Shown here: piece by piece, positions 28,129 through 38,094 of the stretch
How positions within the stretch are numbered: position 1 is the first letter of the stretch
How the letters are laid out: the number at the start of each line of letters is the position of its first letter
Assembly (NCBI GenBank): GCA_027013225.1
Contig: JALUXU010000067.1
Span: 61,823-125,822, forward strand
Direction: 5' to 3'
DNA length: 64,000 nucleotides
Source: Acidihalobacter sp.
GTDB taxonomy: Bacteria > Pseudomonadota > Gammaproteobacteria > DSM-5130 > Acidihalobacteraceae
Notes under the pieces: generated by a model
Told to the model about the DNA's origin: nothing
Seen by the model: only the letters and a program-made list of their open reading frames with translations
The model's database searches: none
Program-made: the position numbers and the translations under genes

Positions 28129-30680
28129 CGCTGCAATTCCGGCGGCGGCCACTGTTCAGGATACAGTACCGCCTTGCCGAACAGCCATCCCTGAAAATAC
28201 GGGCAATCCAGTGCCTTGAGGGACTGCCACTGGGCTTCGGTTTCCACCCCTTCGGCGACCACGTCGAGGCGTAAGGCTTCGCCGATTTCGATGATGGCCT
28301 GGATCAGATGGATGGAACGATCGTCCCCTGTATCTTCCTGAAATCGGCGGATGAAAGACTGATCGATCTTGAGTTCGCTTAAGGGGAAATCGCGCAGGTA
28401 GGCCAGCGATGAATAGCCGGTGCCGAAATCGTCTAGAGAGAAGCTTACGCCTTGTTGTTTCAAGTGTTCCATGGTGTTGCGTATGTGCGTGGTATTGGTG
28501 GCGAAGACCGACTCTGTGAGTTCGATGACGAGTCCCCGGCCCTGGGCGCCGTGGCGTTCGAGCGCAAGCATGACTTCGTCGGAAAAATCCGGATGGGTGA
28601 AGTGTTCGGCGGAAATGTTCACCGATAGTTTGAGGCCGCGCCGCGAGGGATCGCCTTGCCATTCGGCCAGGATGCGGGCGCTCTCGTCGAGCGCGAAGGC
28701 GCCAAACTCGGTGATCAGTCCGGCCTGTTCGGCCACCGGAATGAACGCTGCGCTGCGCTGCCAGGCGGGATCGTCGCCCTGGATGCGCAGCAGCGCCTCG
28801 GCGCCGATCAGCCGGCCTTCGAGATCGACTTGCGGTTGCAAGGCCAAGCGGAGCCGATGCTCGGCCAATGCGGCGCGCAAGCGGTTTTCGCTCGAAAGGC
28901 GGGCTATCAGTTTCGCTTGCTGGCTGTCGTCGTAGAAACGGAAGCGATGGTGCGGATCGGATTTGGATGCGAACAGGGCGAGCTCGGCCTGTTTGAAGAG
29001 TTTTTCGGCGGACAGGTCGGCGCCGTCGCTCAGCACCAGTCCGATATGAACGCGGACGCCAAGGCCGAAGCCGTTGAAATCGAACGGCGCTTCCAGGCCC
29101 TCGATGAGGCGCCGGGCGATGGTTTCTGCCGCCCGTTCGCCCCAGGCTGGGTGCAGATTTTGGGCCGCCAGCACGAAAACGTCGCCGCCGAAGCGGGCTA
29201 CCAGATCCCTGTCGCGCGCCAGGGACGCCAGGCGGTCGGCGAACTGACGCAGCAGCGCATCGCCGGCGCTGTGGCCGTGGGCGTCGTTGATATCTTTGAA
29301 ACGGTCGATGCCGATAAAGACCACGAGCGTTCGAGTGTTGTTATTCGCTCCCCGCAACAAGGCATCTTCCAGTTGCCGGGCCAGCAAATAGCGGTTCGGC
29401 AGGCCGGTCAGGCTGTCGTGTTCGCGTAAAAGGAGAATTTCCCGCTGATGGACATCGAGATCCTCCAGCGCGCGTTCGATCAGATGGCTCAAGCCTTCTA
29501 CGACGGTTGACATGCGTGGGGTCTGGAAGGTGAACTCGCGGGCTGGCGCAGGCGGCAAGGTCTTTTCTCCCAGCGCCAGCAAGGTGGTGGTGCCGTTGAG
29601 CAAGGCGCGGGTGTCGCGGGTGGCATGTAACTCTCCATAGCTGAAAAAGCCGCCTACGGGCGCGATGCTTTCCAGAGCGGCGAATCCGCTTTCCAGCGCA
29701 TTGCCGAAATATCCCTTGCGCGCCATACAGGAATAGGCAAACAGCGCTTCCGGCGGGGAGGCGCGAAAGCGCCCGGCGAGCGCCTCGAGCTCTTTGTCTA
29801 TCAGCTCGCTGTTGACAATGCCGAAACGCACCTTGGCCCCTTGGGGGATCTCACCGGCGAAATGGATCGCGCCGGTTTTGTCCGGCGCACTGACAGCGGT
29901 ACGCGCGACGATTATTCCTTGCTGCTCGATGAACAGGGGGAAGCTCAGGGTCGATTGAGGCAGGCGGGCGGCGATGCCTTCACCTAGATAGTGGCGATAG
30001 AGTTCGAGGGGGGAACGCCCGTCGATACGCATGACGCGCGTGCCTTGGGCGCGCTCAACGCGCATCGGCTGGCCGACGGGGTGCCAGCCGAGCAAAGACT
30101 CCTGGCCTATTTGCAAGGCGTCGCCTTCCAGGGCGACGCCCACCGCGCCGGCATCCAGCCAGTGGTCGCCAGCCAGTATCCGGCACTTTTGTATTCGGGT
30201 GCCGTCCGCGCTCACGGCGCCGGTCAAGGGCAAACGCTTGGGATTGGCGCTGTCGAAACCGCGCAAAAAGGCATCGCCGTCTTCATTCAGACCGTTGATG
30301 AAGGCAATCGCCACCCGTGCCCGGGGAGAAAGCAGCGCCTCGGCGAGACGGCGGCCCACCTCAGTGGAATCGGGCGCTTGCACATAACCAGACCGCAGCC
30401 TGCTCTGCTCGAACCAGGCGAACAGAAACAAGGCGCCGCCTTGGCGCATGTGGCGGCCCTCTATCTCGCCGTCGGTGCTGGCGCCGATCACCACGGCCTC
30501 CGGGTGGCGGCGCTGAATTTCGCGCACTGCGGGAAGCAGGCGTTCATGGTCGGCGAAGGAGCTGAACACTTGAACCAGCAGGCCGCTTGCCCGCTCGGGG
30601 CGGCAGGCGTCGAGTCTATCCGCCGGCGCCGACACATCCAGTTTCTGATTGTCACGCAGATAACAACGACCCAAGCGCAT
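28125..30680 (-). CDS. FIST sensor protein with GGDEF (degenerate) and EAL domains
   Basis: This 851-residue protein starts with a FIST domain (about residues 30-370), a sensory module thought to bind small ligands such as amino acids. A GGDEF domain (about 415-575) and an EAL domain (about 590-840) follow. The cyclase motif reads GGDVF at 498-502 instead of GGDEF, so synthesis of c-di-GMP is probably lost, while RDRD before it keeps the RxxD binding site. The EAL domain keeps the key residues: EALLR, SVNIS, ELTES, LDDFGTGYSS, LKIDQSF and AEGVETE. It is therefore best read as a phosphodiesterase. No membrane helix is visible. Its stop overlaps the following GGDEF gene. Confidence 0.9.
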   Translation of the reverse strand: MRLGRCYLRDNQKLDVSAPADRLDACRPERASGLLVQVFSSFADHERLLPAVREIQRRHPEAVVIGASTDGEIEGRHMRQGGALFLFAWFEQSRLRSGYVQAPDSTEVGRRLAEALLSPRARVAIAFINGLNEDGDAFLRGFDSANPKRLPLTGAVSADGTRIQKCRILAGDHWLDAGAVGVALEGDALQIGQESLLGWHPVGQPMRVERAQGTRVMRIDGRSPLELYRHYLGEGIAARLPQSTLSFPLFIEQQGIIVARTAVSAPDKTGAIHFAGEIPQGAKVRFGIVNSELIDKELEALAGRFRASPPEALFAYSCMARKGYFGNALESGFAALESIAPVGGFFSYGELHATRDTRALLNGTTTLLALGEKTLPPAPAREFTFQTPRMSTVVEGLSHLIERALEDLDVHQREILLLREHDSLTGLPNRYLLARQLEDALLRGANNNTRTLVVFIGIDRFKDINDAHGHSAGDALLRQFADRLASLARDRDLVARFGGDVFVLAAQNLHPAWGERAAETIARRLIEGLEAPFDFNGFGLGVRVHIGLVLSDGADLSAEKLFKQAELALFASKSDPHHRFRFYDDSQQAKLIARLSSENRLRAALAEHRLRLALQPQVDLEGRLIGAEALLRIQGDDPAWQRSAAFIPVAEQAGLITEFGAFALDESARILAEWQGDPSRRGLKLSVNISAEHFTHPDFSDEVMLALERHGAQGRGLVIELTESVFATNTTHIRNTMEHLKQQGVSFSLDDFGTGYSSLAYLRDFPLSELKIDQSFIRRFQEDTGDDRSIHLIQAIIEIGEALRLDVVAEGVETEAQWQSLKALDCPYFQGWLFGKAVLYPEQWPPPELQR

Positions 30681-30851
30681 GGTTGATCCTTTGCCTTATC
30701 AGCCCCAAGCACAAGTCTAGCCAAAAAACCGTCCGTTTGCTTGTGCCTTGATTACGCGGCAATTTCCCCAAGCCGGCCGTTTCTTCTACTGTCCGGATGG
30801 GTTTCGGCCGCCAAAATCCCCCCTGCCTTGTAATCGAGAATGGCGCCGGCC

Positions 30852-33800
30852 TCACCCTTCCTGCCGCGCCTTGTCGGCCAGCCCTTGCAACAGCGTTCGC
30901 CGGGCCTGCTCGAATTCATCGTCGAGCACGCCTCGCGCGGCCAGCAAAGTCATGCGTCCGCAGGCCTCGAGGAGCGGCGCGCCCTGTTCGCCCAGAGCAT
31001 GGATGTAGGCTTGCACCGGATTGTTTTCCGTGCAAAATCGCTGCAAGAGATAATCGTCGGTCAGGAACGAAGTCCTCCCGGCAAGGGCGGAGAGGCCGCC
31101 GCCGTTTGCCAGATAGACGGCCAGCGCGCCCAGCGCGGAGCTTGGCGTGGCGGGCCTTTCGGCCGGCGGATGGGCGGCGATCCATGCCGGCAGATCCGCG
31201 GCCGGCATGGGGCGGGCGATGGCGTAGCCTTGTCCCTTGTCGGCGCCCAGGAAGGCGGCGGCTTCCACCAGGGCCGGTGTTTCCAGTCCTTCCAGGATTA
31301 CGCGCTTGCCGAGATCCTGAGCCAGCCGGGTCAGGTGGAGGACGAAGGTGAGCGTGCGCACGGGATCGCGCAGATAATGGCGTACCAGCGCCTGATCGAT
31401 CTTGACGCTGTCGAAGGGCAGACGGTCGAGGCGCAGCAGGCTACTGTAGCCTGAACCGAGGTCGTCTTCACTCAGTTTGACGCCCAGTGCCTTGAAACTG
31501 TCCAGGGTGCGGTCGAGGGAGCCGAAATCGGCGATTTCGCTCGATTCCAGTACTTCGAGGGTGAGGTGCGCCGGATCGACAGACTGCCTGGCGAGCGCTT
31601 CTTCCACAAGCCCGAGATAGCGGCTGTCGTGCAGCCCCTGCACGGGCAGGTTGAGCGACAACGACAGCGTCAGCCCTTGCGCCTCCCAGCGGCGCAGGCC
31701 GTCCAGCGCCTGTTGAAGTCCCCGCTCGAACAGGCACCTGAGATCGCTGTCACCGAAGCTGGACAAAAACCGCCCGGGCAGGACGAGTTCGCCGCTGGAC
31801 GCTTGCAGGCGGGCGAGGGCCTCGACGGCGGCCACCGCGCCGCTTTTGAGATCGATCAGCGGCTGATAGTGCATGACCAGCCCGTCCTTGTGGTCGAGGC
31901 GCGTGCGCCACTTCCAGCGCGTGATCTCGGGCAACACGTCTTGCGCCGTGTGTTGATGCCGCCGCAGCGCCTTTGCGAAGTGCTGCTGGATCTGGTGCAG
32001 GAAGCGGCGTTGTTCTCTGCTCGAAAAGCCGCCGGGACGGTCGCTGTACAGGGACAGGACCGCCTGGGGCGCACCGTTCGGCGCAAGCGGCACGGCGGCT
32101 TGGGAACGGACGCCGAGTTCGCGCGCCACCTCCCGCCAGGGCGCAAGGCTCGGATCGCTGGCATAGTTGAGGGTGTGTTCGATGCGCCCGCTTCTCCAGG
32201 CGCGGCCGGTCGGCCCCTGACCGAGCTCATTCGGGGTGGCTTCGATCGGCGCGGCGCGCCCGGCCTGCAGCCGCTCGAGATAGGCCTTGAACGGTTCTCC
32301 GGCGACGAATTCGAACACGTAACGCCCCTTGGCATCCGGACGCCCGAGGGTGGCCGAGATCACACCCGGGATTTGGCACAACGCTTCTAGGCTGCCTTCG
32401 GCGAGCCGCGCAAAACCGCTCCTCTGCGCCACCAAGGCGTCGATACATTCCAGGGCCTTGTCGTATGCCGCCTCGATTTCCGCGTGTCCTTCGAGTTGGG
32501 CCTGCAGGTCGACCGTCATCCGTTGCAGAAGAATGCCTAACAGCGCCTCGGAAGGCGGCAGACCGGTCACAAGCCACCCCAGGATCAGGCCGCTGGCGCC
32601 GACCACCCATTCGGGACGCACGCCCACGGTGGCGTGCGCGCGGCCCAGCGCCCGGGCGGCTTGGCGATGCGCGTTCTGATCCAGATCGGGCCGCGTCAGC
32701 TGCTGCAGATAGTCACTTAAGCGGTCGCGATGATGGCGTTGTTCCTCTGGCGTTAAGGCGTTGATCAGGCGGCTGGTGTCGGCCTGGTCGGCAAGCCGCC
32801 GGTACACGGCCTCGATCACTTCCTGCAGGATCGCGGCCAGCGGCGCTTGCGCGCGCACGAGCACCGAACGCGCCGCCGGACCGTAGGCGGGCGGCACCCG
32901 CGCCTCATCCTCTTTGCGTTCGGCGGCCTTCGGCCCGCCCGTGGGGCGGCGGGCTTCGAACAGGCTCCACCAGTGGGCGCGTCGGCCCTTGTTCTCCTTG
33001 GCCTGATACAGCGCCTGATCGGCGGCGCGCAGCAGGGTGCCGGCGGCATCGCGAGAGCATTCGAAACACAAGGGATAGATCACCACCCCCATGCTCACTC
33101 CCACCGCGACTTGCGTCCGTTCGTCCACGCGCACCGGCGCGGTGAGCGCCTGGTGCAGGCGTTCGAGCAATGTCTCGAGGTCGTCCAGATCTTCTAGATC
33201 CTCCATGATAAGCACGAATTCGTCGCCGCCCAGGCGGCAGGCGAAGTCGCTCTTGCGCAAGACGTCTTTGAGCCTGTTGGCCAGTTCGATCAGCAGAGCG
33301 TCACCGGCCGCATGGCCATGAAGATCGTTCACCGGCTTGAAGTCGTCGAGATCGAACAGGGCGACGGCCAGCAGGCGTTCGTGCCTTTCCGCCCGGGCCA
33401 GCGCTTCTTCAATGCGAAGGTCCAGCGCGGCGCGATTGGGCAGGCCGGTCAGCGGATCGTGAAAAGCCATCCGTGAAAGCTTTTGCTTTCCTTCTTCCAG
33501 CGCGGCATCGCGCGCTAACACGGCGCCGAGGAAATTTGCCAGTTCCTCGAGCTGGGCCCTGCCGTGGCGGCGGCCAAAGGTAGCGGGGGAACGGCTATAG
33601 AGAGTGAGGACATAGGTGTGACCGCCGACGCGCATCGGCAGGCTGGCGGTGGAGCGCCAGCCGAAGCGGCGCACGATGGGCAAAAAAGGCAGGCCGGGGT
33701 CGGCTTGGTTCCAGTCCGCAATATAGGCAGGGCGGCCGCTTTGTATCGCCCGGGCGGTCGGGCCGCGCGCCCATGAACCCAGCTCCCAGGGCATGTCCAG

Positions 33801-34016
33801 CGCTTCCAGGTAGTCGGCCATTACCTGGCTGGAGGTGTAATCGACGGCCAGGCGCCCGTCGGCGTCGGCATGACCCAGCCAGTAGGCGTCCACCTTCCAG
33901 GCGGTGAGCAGTGGGGCGAGATCCTCGAGCAAGGCCTGTGTGGATCGCGTTGTGGCCAGCAGGCGCGCCAACCGGCGGAAGAAGGTGGGCTCGTTGTCGG
34001 GGGAAGGGGGGGGCAT
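30852..34016 (-). CDS. GAF-GGDEF-globin-GAF-EAL cyclic-di-GMP protein
   Basis: This 1054-residue soluble protein combines several modules: a GAF domain (about 15-165); a GGDEF domain (about 180-345) with RLGGDEFVLI at 261-270 and an RKSD inhibitory site; a globin-coupled-sensor-like domain (about 385-525) with the likely heme ligand His461 in LGRAHATVGVRPEW; a second GAF domain (about 535-685); an EAL domain (about 705-950); and a 95-residue C-terminal helical tail. EAL residues are kept (EALAR, SLNLP, LEVLES, EDDLGSGYSS, VKID, EGLET), with loop-6 changes F to L and T to S. Both activities look possible. A heme-based O2 or NO sensor is likely but inferred from one short motif. Confidence 0.85.
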   Translation of the reverse strand: MPPPSPDNEPTFFRRLARLLATTRSTQALLEDLAPLLTAWKVDAYWLGHADADGRLAVDYTSSQVMADYLEALDMPWELGSWARGPTARAIQSGRPAYIADWNQADPGLPFLPIVRRFGWRSTASLPMRVGGHTYVLTLYSRSPATFGRRHGRAQLEELANFLGAVLARDAALEEGKQKLSRMAFHDPLTGLPNRAALDLRIEEALARAERHERLLAVALFDLDDFKPVNDLHGHAAGDALLIELANRLKDVLRKSDFACRLGGDEFVLIMEDLEDLDDLETLLERLHQALTAPVRVDERTQVAVGVSMGVVIYPLCFECSRDAAGTLLRAADQALYQAKENKGRRAHWWSLFEARRPTGGPKAAERKEDEARVPPAYGPAARSVLVRAQAPLAAILQEVIEAVYRRLADQADTSRLINALTPEEQRHHRDRLSDYLQQLTRPDLDQNAHRQAARALGRAHATVGVRPEWVVGASGLILGWLVTGLPPSEALLGILLQRMTVDLQAQLEGHAEIEAAYDKALECIDALVAQRSGFARLAEGSLEALCQIPGVISATLGRPDAKGRYVFEFVAGEPFKAYLERLQAGRAAPIEATPNELGQGPTGRAWRSGRIEHTLNYASDPSLAPWREVARELGVRSQAAVPLAPNGAPQAVLSLYSDRPGGFSSREQRRFLHQIQQHFAKALRRHQHTAQDVLPEITRWKWRTRLDHKDGLVMHYQPLIDLKSGAVAAVEALARLQASSGELVLPGRFLSSFGDSDLRCLFERGLQQALDGLRRWEAQGLTLSLSLNLPVQGLHDSRYLGLVEEALARQSVDPAHLTLEVLESSEIADFGSLDRTLDSFKALGVKLSEDDLGSGYSSLLRLDRLPFDSVKIDQALVRHYLRDPVRTLTFVLHLTRLAQDLGKRVILEGLETPALVEAAAFLGADKGQGYAIARPMPAADLPAWIAAHPPAERPATPSSALGALAVYLANGGGLSALAGRTSFLTDDYLLQRFCTENNPVQAYIHALGEQGAPLLEACGRMTLLAARGVLDDEFEQARRTLLQGLADKARQEG

Positions 34017-34042
34017 GACAAAAAAGTCTCCATCACACGGAA

Positions 34043-34939
34043 TTATGGGCTTGGGTCGCCTGTTTGTCGGGCTTGGCTTATGAAAGTTGAAAGATAGAGG
34101 ATCGAGCCTTCTTCGGCGCGAACTCCAAGATGGATGGCTTTGTGGATGCCCGCCTGGCCGAGGCGCACGGCGGCGATCGGCATGCGCGCGGCGTATTCGT
34201 CCACCAGCCAGCGCGGCAGCGCGGTCACTCCGCGTCCGCTGGCGGCCATTTGCAGCATGATGGCCGTGGCCTCTATCGATTGGCGGCGTTTCGGCCGCAC
34301 GCCGGCCGGCAATAGAAAGCGGGTGTAGATGTCCAGGCGATCCACGGGTACGGGATAGGTGATCAGGATTTCGTCTGCGAGATCCTCCGGTTCGGCGCAG
34401 GCGGCTTGCGCAAGAGGGTGCCCGCCGGCCACTGCCAGCACCAGTTCGTAGGCGAACACCGGCTCGAAGCGCAGGCCGTTGCCATGCACGGGGTCGGGAG
34501 TGACCAGAAGATCGATTTCATGCCTTTGCAAGGCGTCTATGCCGCCGAAGCGGAAAGATTGCCTGACATCCAGATCGACGCGTGGCCAGCGTTCGAGAAA
34601 AGGTTGTACTACCTTGAGCAGCCATTCATAACAGGGATGGCATTCCATGCCGATGCGCAAGCAGCCTCGTTCGCCGCGGGCGAGTCCGCGGAGCGTTTCC
34701 TCCGTCTGCTCAAGCTGGGGGAGGAGGCGCTCGGCCAGCGCGTAAATCTGCTCGCCGGCCGGCGTCAGGCGCAGGTTTCTTCCCTCGCGCCGCCATACCG
34801 GCGTGCCGCACTGCGTTTCCAGTTTTTTCATCGCGTGGCTGAGCGCCGGTTGGGTGAGATGCAGCGCGTCGGCGGCGGCGGTGAGGGAGCCTCGCCGGCG
34901 TACTTCGCGCAAGATGGCGAGATGGATCCTCTCGATCAT
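34043..34939 (-). CDS. metR: LysR-family regulator MetR
   Basis: MetR is the homocysteine-responsive activator of metE. The 298-residue protein has the LysR N-terminal helix-turn-helix, with GSLTAAADALHLTQPALSHA near residues 17-36, and an effector domain with RIGMECHPCYEWLLKVVQPF, a MetR-specific stretch. It is divergent from metE across 105 bases, the classic arrangement. The gene downstream on the same strand, the GAF-GGDEF-globin-EAL protein, begins 26 bases after the metR stop, so read-through is possible. Confidence 0.94.
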   Translation of the reverse strand: MIERIHLAILREVRRRGSLTAAADALHLTQPALSHAMKKLETQCGTPVWRREGRNLRLTPAGEQIYALAERLLPQLEQTEETLRGLARGERGCLRIGMECHPCYEWLLKVVQPFLERWPRVDLDVRQSFRFGGIDALQRHEIDLLVTPDPVHGNGLRFEPVFAYELVLAVAGGHPLAQAACAEPEDLADEILITYPVPVDRLDIYTRFLLPAGVRPKRRQSIEATAIMLQMAASGRGVTALPRWLVDEYAARMPIAAVRLGQAGIHKAIHLGVRAEEGSILYLSTFISQARQTGDPSP

Positions 34940-34942
34940 GTA

Positions 34943-34976
34943 TGAAATATTCTCATAATTAACTGAAAAAATATCA
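34943..34976. promoter_or_regulatory. metE: Candidate MetR operators between metR and metE
   Basis: Two 13-base boxes resemble the MetR consensus TGAA-N5-TTCA. They are TGAAATATTCTCA at 34943-34955 and TGAAAAAATATCA at 34964-34976, each with one mismatch in the right half-site. They are 21 bases apart, two helical turns, which suits cooperative binding. A palindromic TTCATGAA follows at 34983-34990. No cobalamin riboswitch is seen before metE. Confidence 0.5.
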
Positions 34977-35044
34977 TTTCAATTCATGAAAGACAAGCGT
35001 TAGTCTAAACCGGTCCGTTTACACACAAGGAAAAGGTCACACAA

Positions 35045-37348
35045 ATGGTTACAACGCATTCACTGGGTTTTCCCCGCATCGGCGCGCGCCGGGAACTCAA
35101 ATTCGCCCTCGAAGCCTACTGGCGTGGGGAGTCCTCCCGCGAAGCGCTGCGGGCCACGGGCGCGGCATTGCGCCACAGTCACTGGCAAAAACAAGCGGCA
35201 CTGGGGCGCATGCCGGTCGGTGACTTTTCTTTTTACGATCATGTGCTGGACATGAGTTTCACGCTCGGTAATCTGCCCGCGCGGGTGCGCGATTTTTCCC
35301 ACGACCCGCTGGACAATTACTTCCGGCTGGCGCGCGGCCGCTCGGCCCCGGAAACCGGTGCGGGCGTGGCGGCCGGAGAAATGACCAAGTGGTTCGATAC
35401 CAATTATCACTATATTGTCCCCGAATTCGATGCCGACACCCGCTTCGGTCTAGATGCGTCCCGCCTGCTGTCGGAACTGGCCGAGGCGCAGGCCGCGGGG
35501 GGGGTTCCGAAACCGGTGCTGATCGGGCCGGTGACGTATCTGTGGCTGGGCAAGGCGCGCGATGGCAGTAATCGCCTGGATTTGCTGGAACGTCTGCTGC
35601 CGGTGTACGCTGATCTGCTGGATGCGCTGGGAGAGGCCGGCGCCGATTGGGTGCAAATCGATGAACCGGCGCTGGTCACCGAGCTGGATGCCGCATGGCA
35701 GCACGCCTTCCGGCTGGCCTATCATCGGCTCGCGGCCTGTCGGCCGCGGCTGTTGCTCGCTACTTATTTCGGCGCCTTGGAGGAAAATCTCAACCTGGCG
35801 CTCAATTTGCCGGTGGCGGGCCTGCACATAGATGCTGTGCGCGCCAGGGCGGAAGCCGCAATTCTGGTTGATCAACTGGCGGCGCACAAGGTGCTGTCTG
35901 TGGGCGTCATCGATGGACGCAATATCTGGAAAACCGACCTCGAAGCCACGCTCGACTGGCTGGAGCCCTTGTATGCGCGCCTCGGCGAGAGGCTGTGGCT
36001 GGCGCCATCCTGTTCCCTCCTGCACGTGCCGGTCGATCTGGACAGCGAAACCGCTCTCGATGCGGAAATCCGCGACTGGCTGGCCTTCGCGGTGCAAAAG
36101 CTGGATGAATTGCAAACGCTGGCGCGCGCTTTGCACGAAGGGCGCCGCGCCGTGGCCGTTCCGCTGGCGCAAAACCGCAGCGCGATAGCAGCGCGGCGCG
36201 CATCCTCGAAGGTTCATCGCCCCGAAGTACAAGCGGCGGTCGAAGCGGTGGAGCCTTCCATGGGACGGCGCAAAAGCGCCTATCCCGAGCGCGCCCGCAA
36301 ACAGGCAGACTGGTTGAAATTGCCGCTGTTTCCCACTACCACCATCGGCTCCTTTCCCCAGACCGAGGCCATACGCAAGGCGCGGCGGGATTATCGCCAG
36401 GGGTCGCTGGACGAGGAACAATACCGCGATTTTGTGCGCGGCGAAATTGCGCATTGCGTTCGGCAGCAAGAAGAACTCGGTCTGGACGTACTGGTGCATG
36501 GCGAAGCGGAACGCAATGACATGGTGGAGTATTTCGGCGAACAGCTCGAAGGCTTTGCCTTCACCCGGCAGGGTTGGGTTCAGAGTTACGGCTCCCGTTG
36601 CGTTAAGCCGCCGATTCTCTATGGCGACATCCACCGTCCACGCGCGATGACGGTTGGCTGGATCACTTACGCGCAGTCGCTCACCCGGCAACCCATGAAG
36701 GGTATGCTGACCGGGCCTGTCACCATGCTGAACTGGTCTTTCGTGCGCGACGATCAGCCGCGTGCGGCCACCTGCCGCCAGCTCGCGCTGGCGGTGCGGG
36801 AGGAGGTTCTGGATCTGGAGCGGGCTGGCATCCGCGTCATTCAGATAGACGAGGCCGCGCTGCGCGAAGGCTTGCCGCTGCGCCGCTCGCAATGGCCGGA
36901 GTATCTCGGCTGGGCGGTGGAAGCGTTCCGCATCGCCGCCAACGGGGTCGCCGACGACACGCAGATACACACGCACATGTGCTACAGCGAATTCAATGAC
37001 ATCATGCCGGCGATCGCCGCCATGGATGCCGATGTGATTACCATCGAGACTTCGCGCTCCAACATGGAGTTGCTGGATGTTTTCGAGGATTTCGCCTATC
37101 CCAATGCCATCGGTCCAGGCGTGTATGACATTCATTCCCCCAACATCCCCACCGTGGAAGAGATGGCCGCCTTGCTGGAAAAGGCCGCCGAACGCATTCC
37201 AGCAGAGCGCCTGTGGGTGAATCCGGACTGCGGCCTCAAAACCCGCCGCTGGAAAGAAGTCATCCCGGCGCTCGCCAACATGGTGGAAAGCGCCCGGATC
37301 ATGCGGGCAAGAAGCGCGGCGGAACAGGAACGCCGGATGGAGGGTTGA
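35045..37348 (+). CDS. metE: Cobalamin-independent methionine synthase
   Basis: MetE transfers a methyl group from methyltetrahydropteroyl-triglutamate to homocysteine, using zinc and no B12. The 767-residue protein begins [17 protein letters not shown]. Its catalytic C-terminal half has [20 protein letters not shown], the zinc ligands in [12 protein letters not shown] (His and Cys) and [11 protein letters not shown] (Cys), and [24 protein letters not shown] lies nine bases before the ATG. The genome also has metH (55908), so two methionine synthases coexist. Confidence 0.98.
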   Translation: MVTTHSLGFPRIGARRELKFALEAYWRGESSREALRATGAALRHSHWQKQAALGRMPVGDFSFYDHVLDMSFTLGNLPARVRDFSHDPLDNYFRLARGRSAPETGAGVAAGEMTKWFDTNYHYIVPEFDADTRFGLDASRLLSELAEAQAAGGVPKPVLIGPVTYLWLGKARDGSNRLDLLERLLPVYADLLDALGEAGADWVQIDEPALVTELDAAWQHAFRLAYHRLAACRPRLLLATYFGALEENLNLALNLPVAGLHIDAVRARAEAAILVDQLAAHKVLSVGVIDGRNIWKTDLEATLDWLEPLYARLGERLWLAPSCSLLHVPVDLDSETALDAEIRDWLAFAVQKLDELQTLARALHEGRRAVAVPLAQNRSAIAARRASSKVHRPEVQAAVEAVEPSMGRRKSAYPERARKQADWLKLPLFPTTTIGSFPQTEAIRKARRDYRQGSLDEEQYRDFVRGEIAHCVRQQEELGLDVLVHGEAERNDMVEYFGEQLEGFAFTRQGWVQSYGSRCVKPPILYGDIHRPRAMTVGWITYAQSLTRQPMKGMLTGPVTMLNWSFVRDDQPRAATCRQLALAVREEVLDLERAGIRVIQIDEAALREGLPLRRSQWPEYLGWAVEAFRIAANGVADDTQIHTHMCYSEFNDIMPAIAAMDADVITIETSRSNMELLDVFEDFAYPNAIGPGVYDIHSPNIPTVEEMAALLEKAAERIPAERLWVNPDCGLKTRRWKEVIPALANMVESARIMRARSAAEQERRMEG

Positions 37349-37378
37349 AAAACGGCCGGCATGCCCCAGAATAAAGCC

Positions 37379-37403
37379 AGGATCCGCTTTGGCGGATCCT
37401 TTT
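37379..37403 (+). terminator. Rho-independent terminator after metE
   Basis: AGGATCCGC pairs perfectly with GCGGATCCT across a four-base loop and is followed by TTTT. It ends the metE transcript and sits 43 bases before the next ATG. Confidence 0.8.
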
Positions 37404-37445
37404 CAATCAAGCATGTGCGCAAACCCGGAACTCAAGGAGAAAAGA

Positions 37446-38048
37446 ATGGCTGTATTAGTTGGCAAGAAAGCACCGGACTTCGTCGCTCCGGCAGTGATGC
37501 CCGATAATCAAATCGACGAGAATTTTCATTTCGCCGATCAGGTGAAAGGCAAATACGCGGTATTGTTTTTCTATCCACTGGATTTCACGTTCGTTTGCCC
37601 CACGGAAATCTTGGCTTTTGATCATCGTCTGGAAGAGTTCAAAAAACGCAATACGGAGGTGATCGGCTGCAGTGTGGACTCGCATTACAGCCATCTTGCA
37701 TGGAAGCAGACCCCCGTCGAGAAGGGCGGCATCGGTCCCATCCGCTATCCCCTGGTGGCCGACCTGAAGAAGCATATCGCCCGTGACTATGATGTGCTGT
37801 TCGATGAGAGCGTGGCTCTGCGCGGTTCGTTCCTCATCGACCGCGACGGCGTGGTTCGCCATCAGGTGGTCAATGATCTGCCTCTGGGACGGAACATAGA
37901 CGAAATGATCCGCATGGTGGACGCGCTGCAGTTCCATGAGGAACATGGCGAAGTGTGTCCGGCGGAGTGGGAAAAAGGCAAGGAAGCGATGAAAGATACG
38001 CCGGAAGGCGTGGCCGAATATCTGGCGAAGCACGCTCAGGAGTTGTAA
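37446..38048 (+). CDS. Peroxiredoxin, 2-Cys AhpC/TSA family
   Basis: This 200-residue thiol peroxidase reduces hydrogen peroxide and organic peroxides. The peroxidatic cysteine lies in [15 protein letters not shown] near residue 50, with the typical [11 protein letters not shown] segment and the resolving cysteine in [16 protein letters not shown] near residue 169. The C-terminal extension makes it a typical 2-Cys (Prx1-type) enzyme. I placed the start at the ATG at 37446, which has AAGGAGA eight bases upstream; the frame runs 19 codons further. It stands alone between two terminators. Confidence 0.95.
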   Translation: MAVLVGKKAPDFVAPAVMPDNQIDENFHFADQVKGKYAVLFFYPLDFTFVCPTEILAFDHRLEEFKKRNTEVIGCSVDSHYSHLAWKQTPVEKGGIGPIRYPLVADLKKHIARDYDVLFDESVALRGSFLIDRDGVVRHQVVNDLPLGRNIDEMIRMVDALQFHEEHGEVCPAEWEKGKEAMKDTPEGVAEYLAKHAQEL

Positions 38049-38055
38049 GCCCAGG

Positions 38056-38094
38056 CGATCCCGGCCGCTTGATCCAAGCAAGCGGCCGGGATCG
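38056..38094. terminator. Bidirectional hairpin between peroxiredoxin and ubiB
   Basis: A perfect 16-base stem (38056-38071 with 38079-38094) has a seven-base loop. It lies seven bases after the peroxiredoxin stop and touches the convergent ubiB stop. There is no clear T-tract on either strand, so it may act as an mRNA 3' stabiliser as much as a terminator. Confidence 0.65.

Noticed and set aside
30709..30754. GCACAAG/CTTGTGC inverted repeat between the two c-di-GMP genes
   Set aside because: Seven bases with a loop of nearly 30 is expected by chance at this length; not enough to call an operator.
35450..37135. 561-codon minus-strand frame opposite metE
   Set aside because: metE is unambiguous on the plus strand; the antisense frame has no recognisable domain.
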